A stretch of DNA of 64,000 bases from Sinomonas cellulolyticus (GTDB taxonomy: Bacteria > Actinomycetota > Actinomycetes > Actinomycetales > Micrococcaceae). Below, piece after piece: positions 62,421 to 64,000 of this stretch. The stretch is taken from positions 186,001-250,000 of the forward strand of contig NZ_BNCM01000002.1 in NCBI RefSeq assembly GCF_014656475.1. The letters run 5' to 3'. Numbering within the stretch: the stretch's first letter is position 1; each line of letters begins with the position of its first letter. The notes under the pieces are model-generated. The model did no database searches, was not told where the DNA came from, and saw only the letters and a program-made list of their open reading frames with translations. The position numbers and the translations under genes are program-made.

Positions 62421-64000
62421 CTACGGGGTGACCGTCACCGGCACCTTGGCGTTGAGGTGGCCCTGGGCCGCCGTGAACTCGGCACGGGCCGTCGCCGTTC
62501 CGGGAGCAGCACCCGTCGGAGCAGCGACGTGAACCGTCACCGTGGCCGACTCACCCGCCGGGAGGGCCGGGACCTCTGCAGGGTCCGAGGTCCAGCCAGC
62601 CGGGAGCGACAGGGAGACCGTGCTGCGAGAGAACGCGTGGTCGTCGCTGTTGGTGACCGTGAACGTGACGTCCGCAGACCCGCCCGGGGCAACCCGCGCG
62701 CCGTCGGATGTCAGGGAGCCGCACAGCGGGCCGAGCCACTGCTCGTCGAAGGACGCGAAGGTGATCGTGTTGGCCGCGCCCTCATACAGCACGCCGTACC
62801 GGCCGTTCCCGAGGGGGGTCACGGTCGAGTAGCTGGTAGGCAGGCCGGGCGCGAACGCCCGCGAGGTGCTCCAGCTGGTGCCGTTGTCGCACGAATACCG
62901 GATGGTGCCGTTGATGCGGGCGAACGGCGGGTTGTCCGCATTCGAGAACAGCAGCTTCGCAGCGTCCGCGGACCCCTCCGGCGCGTCCGGGAACATCCGT
63001 GTGATCGATGCGTTGTTTCGCGGGTCGGTGAGCGTCGAGTCGTAGGTGACGGAACCATACGTCTCGCCGCCATCGTGGGAGATGGCGACCTTCCGGCCGC
63101 CGCCGCCCCTGCTGTCGCGGGAGTTGAGCATCACGTCGCCGTTGGAGAGCTCCACGACCTTGTTCTCGTCCATGCCCGTGCCCACCGGACGGCCCATCCT
63201 CCAGCTCTTGCCGTGGTCGTCGGAGTAGACGCTGTAGGCCTGGATCTGCTTCGAGCCGTCTGGCTGGATGATGGTGCCTGCGAACTGCTGGATGAGTCGC
63301 CCCTTGTGCGGACCGTACTGCAGCTGAATGCCCTCGCCTGATGAGGCGAACTGGCCCACGACGCCGCCGACGTTCGCCACGCCGTTCACGGTGGTGCCCA
63401 CGGGCTTGACGACGTCCGTGATGAGCGGGCCCGCGAACCCCGAGTACGCGGATCCCGCCGGGTACGACGACGGCGTAGGCAGCGCGGGCTGGTTTGCGGG
63501 GTCCGTGGACCAGGTCAATCCACCGTCGGTGGAGACGGAGACCTCGGAACTGATGACCATACGGTCCGCATCGTCGTCGCCCAGGCGGCTCGCGGCGAAC
63601 CCGGCGTCCTTCGAGTAGACGTGGAAGTTGAAGACGGTTCCCGTCTCGCGGTCCACCACGTAGCTCGGGTCCGAGAAGCCGTAGCGGAGGACTCCGGGGG
63701 CTGCGAGCTGCCCCCGCGCGATGAAGGTCGGCGAGCCCCAGGTCCTGCCGCCGTCGGTGCTGCGGCGCTGGATGATCGAATTCGGCGAGGGCGAGTCGCC
63801 GCCGTCCGGGCGACCGTCGTAGGAGGCGAGGACCACGCCATTGCCGAGGCTCGCGATGCCGGCGATCCGGTAGTACTTGCCGAGGACGGGGTCGATCGCG
63901 TTGTCGCCGTTGGACGCGAGGACTTGGCTGCTGAAGTGCCCGGCAGCATCATCGTTGCCCGTTCCGGGGATGGCCTGCGCCGGAAGCGCGCCCCCGGTGA
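62421..64000 (-). CDS. Secreted exo-sialidase, 5' end beyond the window
   Basis: At least 526 residues; the frame is open to the right edge, so the start is missing. An Arg-Ile-Pro-type region (GKYYRIAGIASLGNGVVLAS) opens the sialidase propeller. Four Asp-boxes are readable: STDGGRTWG, STDGGLTWS, SDDHGKSWR and SHDGGETYG. The catalytic-type Glu/Tyr/Arg regions include YGVLYEGAANTITF and TRMFPDAPEG. The C-terminal about 90 residues form a NEW3-type beta domain (VTFTVTNSDDHAFSR, PAGESATVTVHVAAP). The enzyme releases terminal sialic acid from glycans outside the cell. Confidence 0.92.
   Translation of the reverse strand, partial: TGGALPAQAIPGTGNDDAAGHFSSQVLASNGDNAIDPVLGKYYRIAGIASLGNGVVLASYDGRPDGGDSPSPNSIIQRRSTDGGRTWGSPTFIARGQLAAPGVLRYGFSDPSYVVDRETGTVFNFHVYSKDAGFAASRLGDDDADRMVISSEVSVSTDGGLTWSTDPANQPALPTPSSYPAGSAYSGFAGPLITDVVKPVGTTVNGVANVGGVVGQFASSGEGIQLQYGPHKGRLIQQFAGTIIQPDGSKQIQAYSVYSDDHGKSWRMGRPVGTGMDENKVVELSNGDVMLNSRDSRGGGGRKVAISHDGGETYGSVTYDSTLTDPRNNASITRMFPDAPEGSADAAKLLFSNADNPPFARINGTIRYSCDNGTSWSTSRAFAPGLPTSYSTVTPLGNGRYGVLYEGAANTITFASFDEQWLGPLCGSLTSDGARVAPGGSADVTFTVTNSDDHAFSRSTVSLSLPAGWTSDPAEVPALPAGESATVTVHVAAPTGAAPGTATARAEFTAAQGHLNAKVPVTVTP

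Overview
The window is about 70% G+C with almost gap-free coding, GTG/ATG starts, many 4-bp start/stop overlaps and no phage or insertion-sequence genes. Gene content and order (ffs-dnaX-recR-lysC, a LytR_C-domain protein, DUF1918, a RamB-like regulator beside aceA/aceB, CGNR and TetR regulators) point to the actinobacterial family Micrococcaceae. An Arthrobacter/Sinomonas-type organism is my best guess, from gene content only.

Layout. 1-5.5 kb: the end of an uncharacterised gene, a sodium:solute symporter with its DUF3311 partner, a penicillin-binding-type serine hydrolase and an SGNH-hydrolase remnant. 5.5-14.2 kb: a divergent ten-gene block that looks like a catabolic island for a small N-containing, probably ring-shaped compound. 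It encodes an NCS1 permease, a cysteine hydrolase, a SnoaL-flavin reductase fusion, a GntR/FCD regulator, two DUF1185 proteins, an alpha/beta hydrolase, an aldehyde dehydrogenase, a 4-oxalocrotonate-type tautomerase and a luciferase-like monooxygenase. The parts resemble those of the uracil (Rut), pyridine (Pyr) and trigonelline (Tgn) ring-opening pathways, but the combination matches none that I know. This is the best candidate here for an undescribed system.

14.2-19.5 kb: tRNA-guanine transglycosylase, a CynX-like MFS carrier, a queuosine-precursor transporter and an MHS carrier. 19.6-24 kb: a two-component system translated together with a TAXI solute-binding lipoprotein, then a CGNR regulator. 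24-28.8 kb: a RamB-like regulator divergent from isocitrate lyase and malate synthase (glyoxylate shunt). 28.9-32.9 kb: assorted genes (DsbA/FrnE-like protein, acyl-CoA dehydrogenase, methyltransferase). 33-37.1 kb: a coupled operon of two TIM-barrel isomerase-like proteins around two Gfo/Idh/MocA dehydrogenases, probably for sugar or polyol catabolism. 37.2-40.1 kb, minus strand: a tandem glycine riboswitch, an amino-acid permease, a short methylenetetrahydrofolate reductase and a small coupled protein.

40.2-48.6 kb: regulators, a HAD protein, an M23 endopeptidase, tRNA-Ser(GGA) and a two-component system facing a small secreted protein. 48.7-55.2 kb: 4.5S RNA, an unusually long dnaX, recR, a 2-oxoglutarate/Fe oxygenase-like gene and lysC. 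55.2-64 kb: an OhrR-like regulator, an SSI-type protease inhibitor lipoprotein, a 3-methyladenine glycosylase-family protein, a large secreted subtilase, a YchJ-like protein and a secreted sialidase cut by the window end.

Two short-sequence families cut across this layout. An 11-mer, GCCGTCGTNCG, recurs about 18 times, both as inverted pairs in terminator stems and inside genes in several reading frames, in the manner of a DNA uptake sequence. A GGGGTCAC-based family fills many intergenic gaps, often as tandem arrays or long hairpins.
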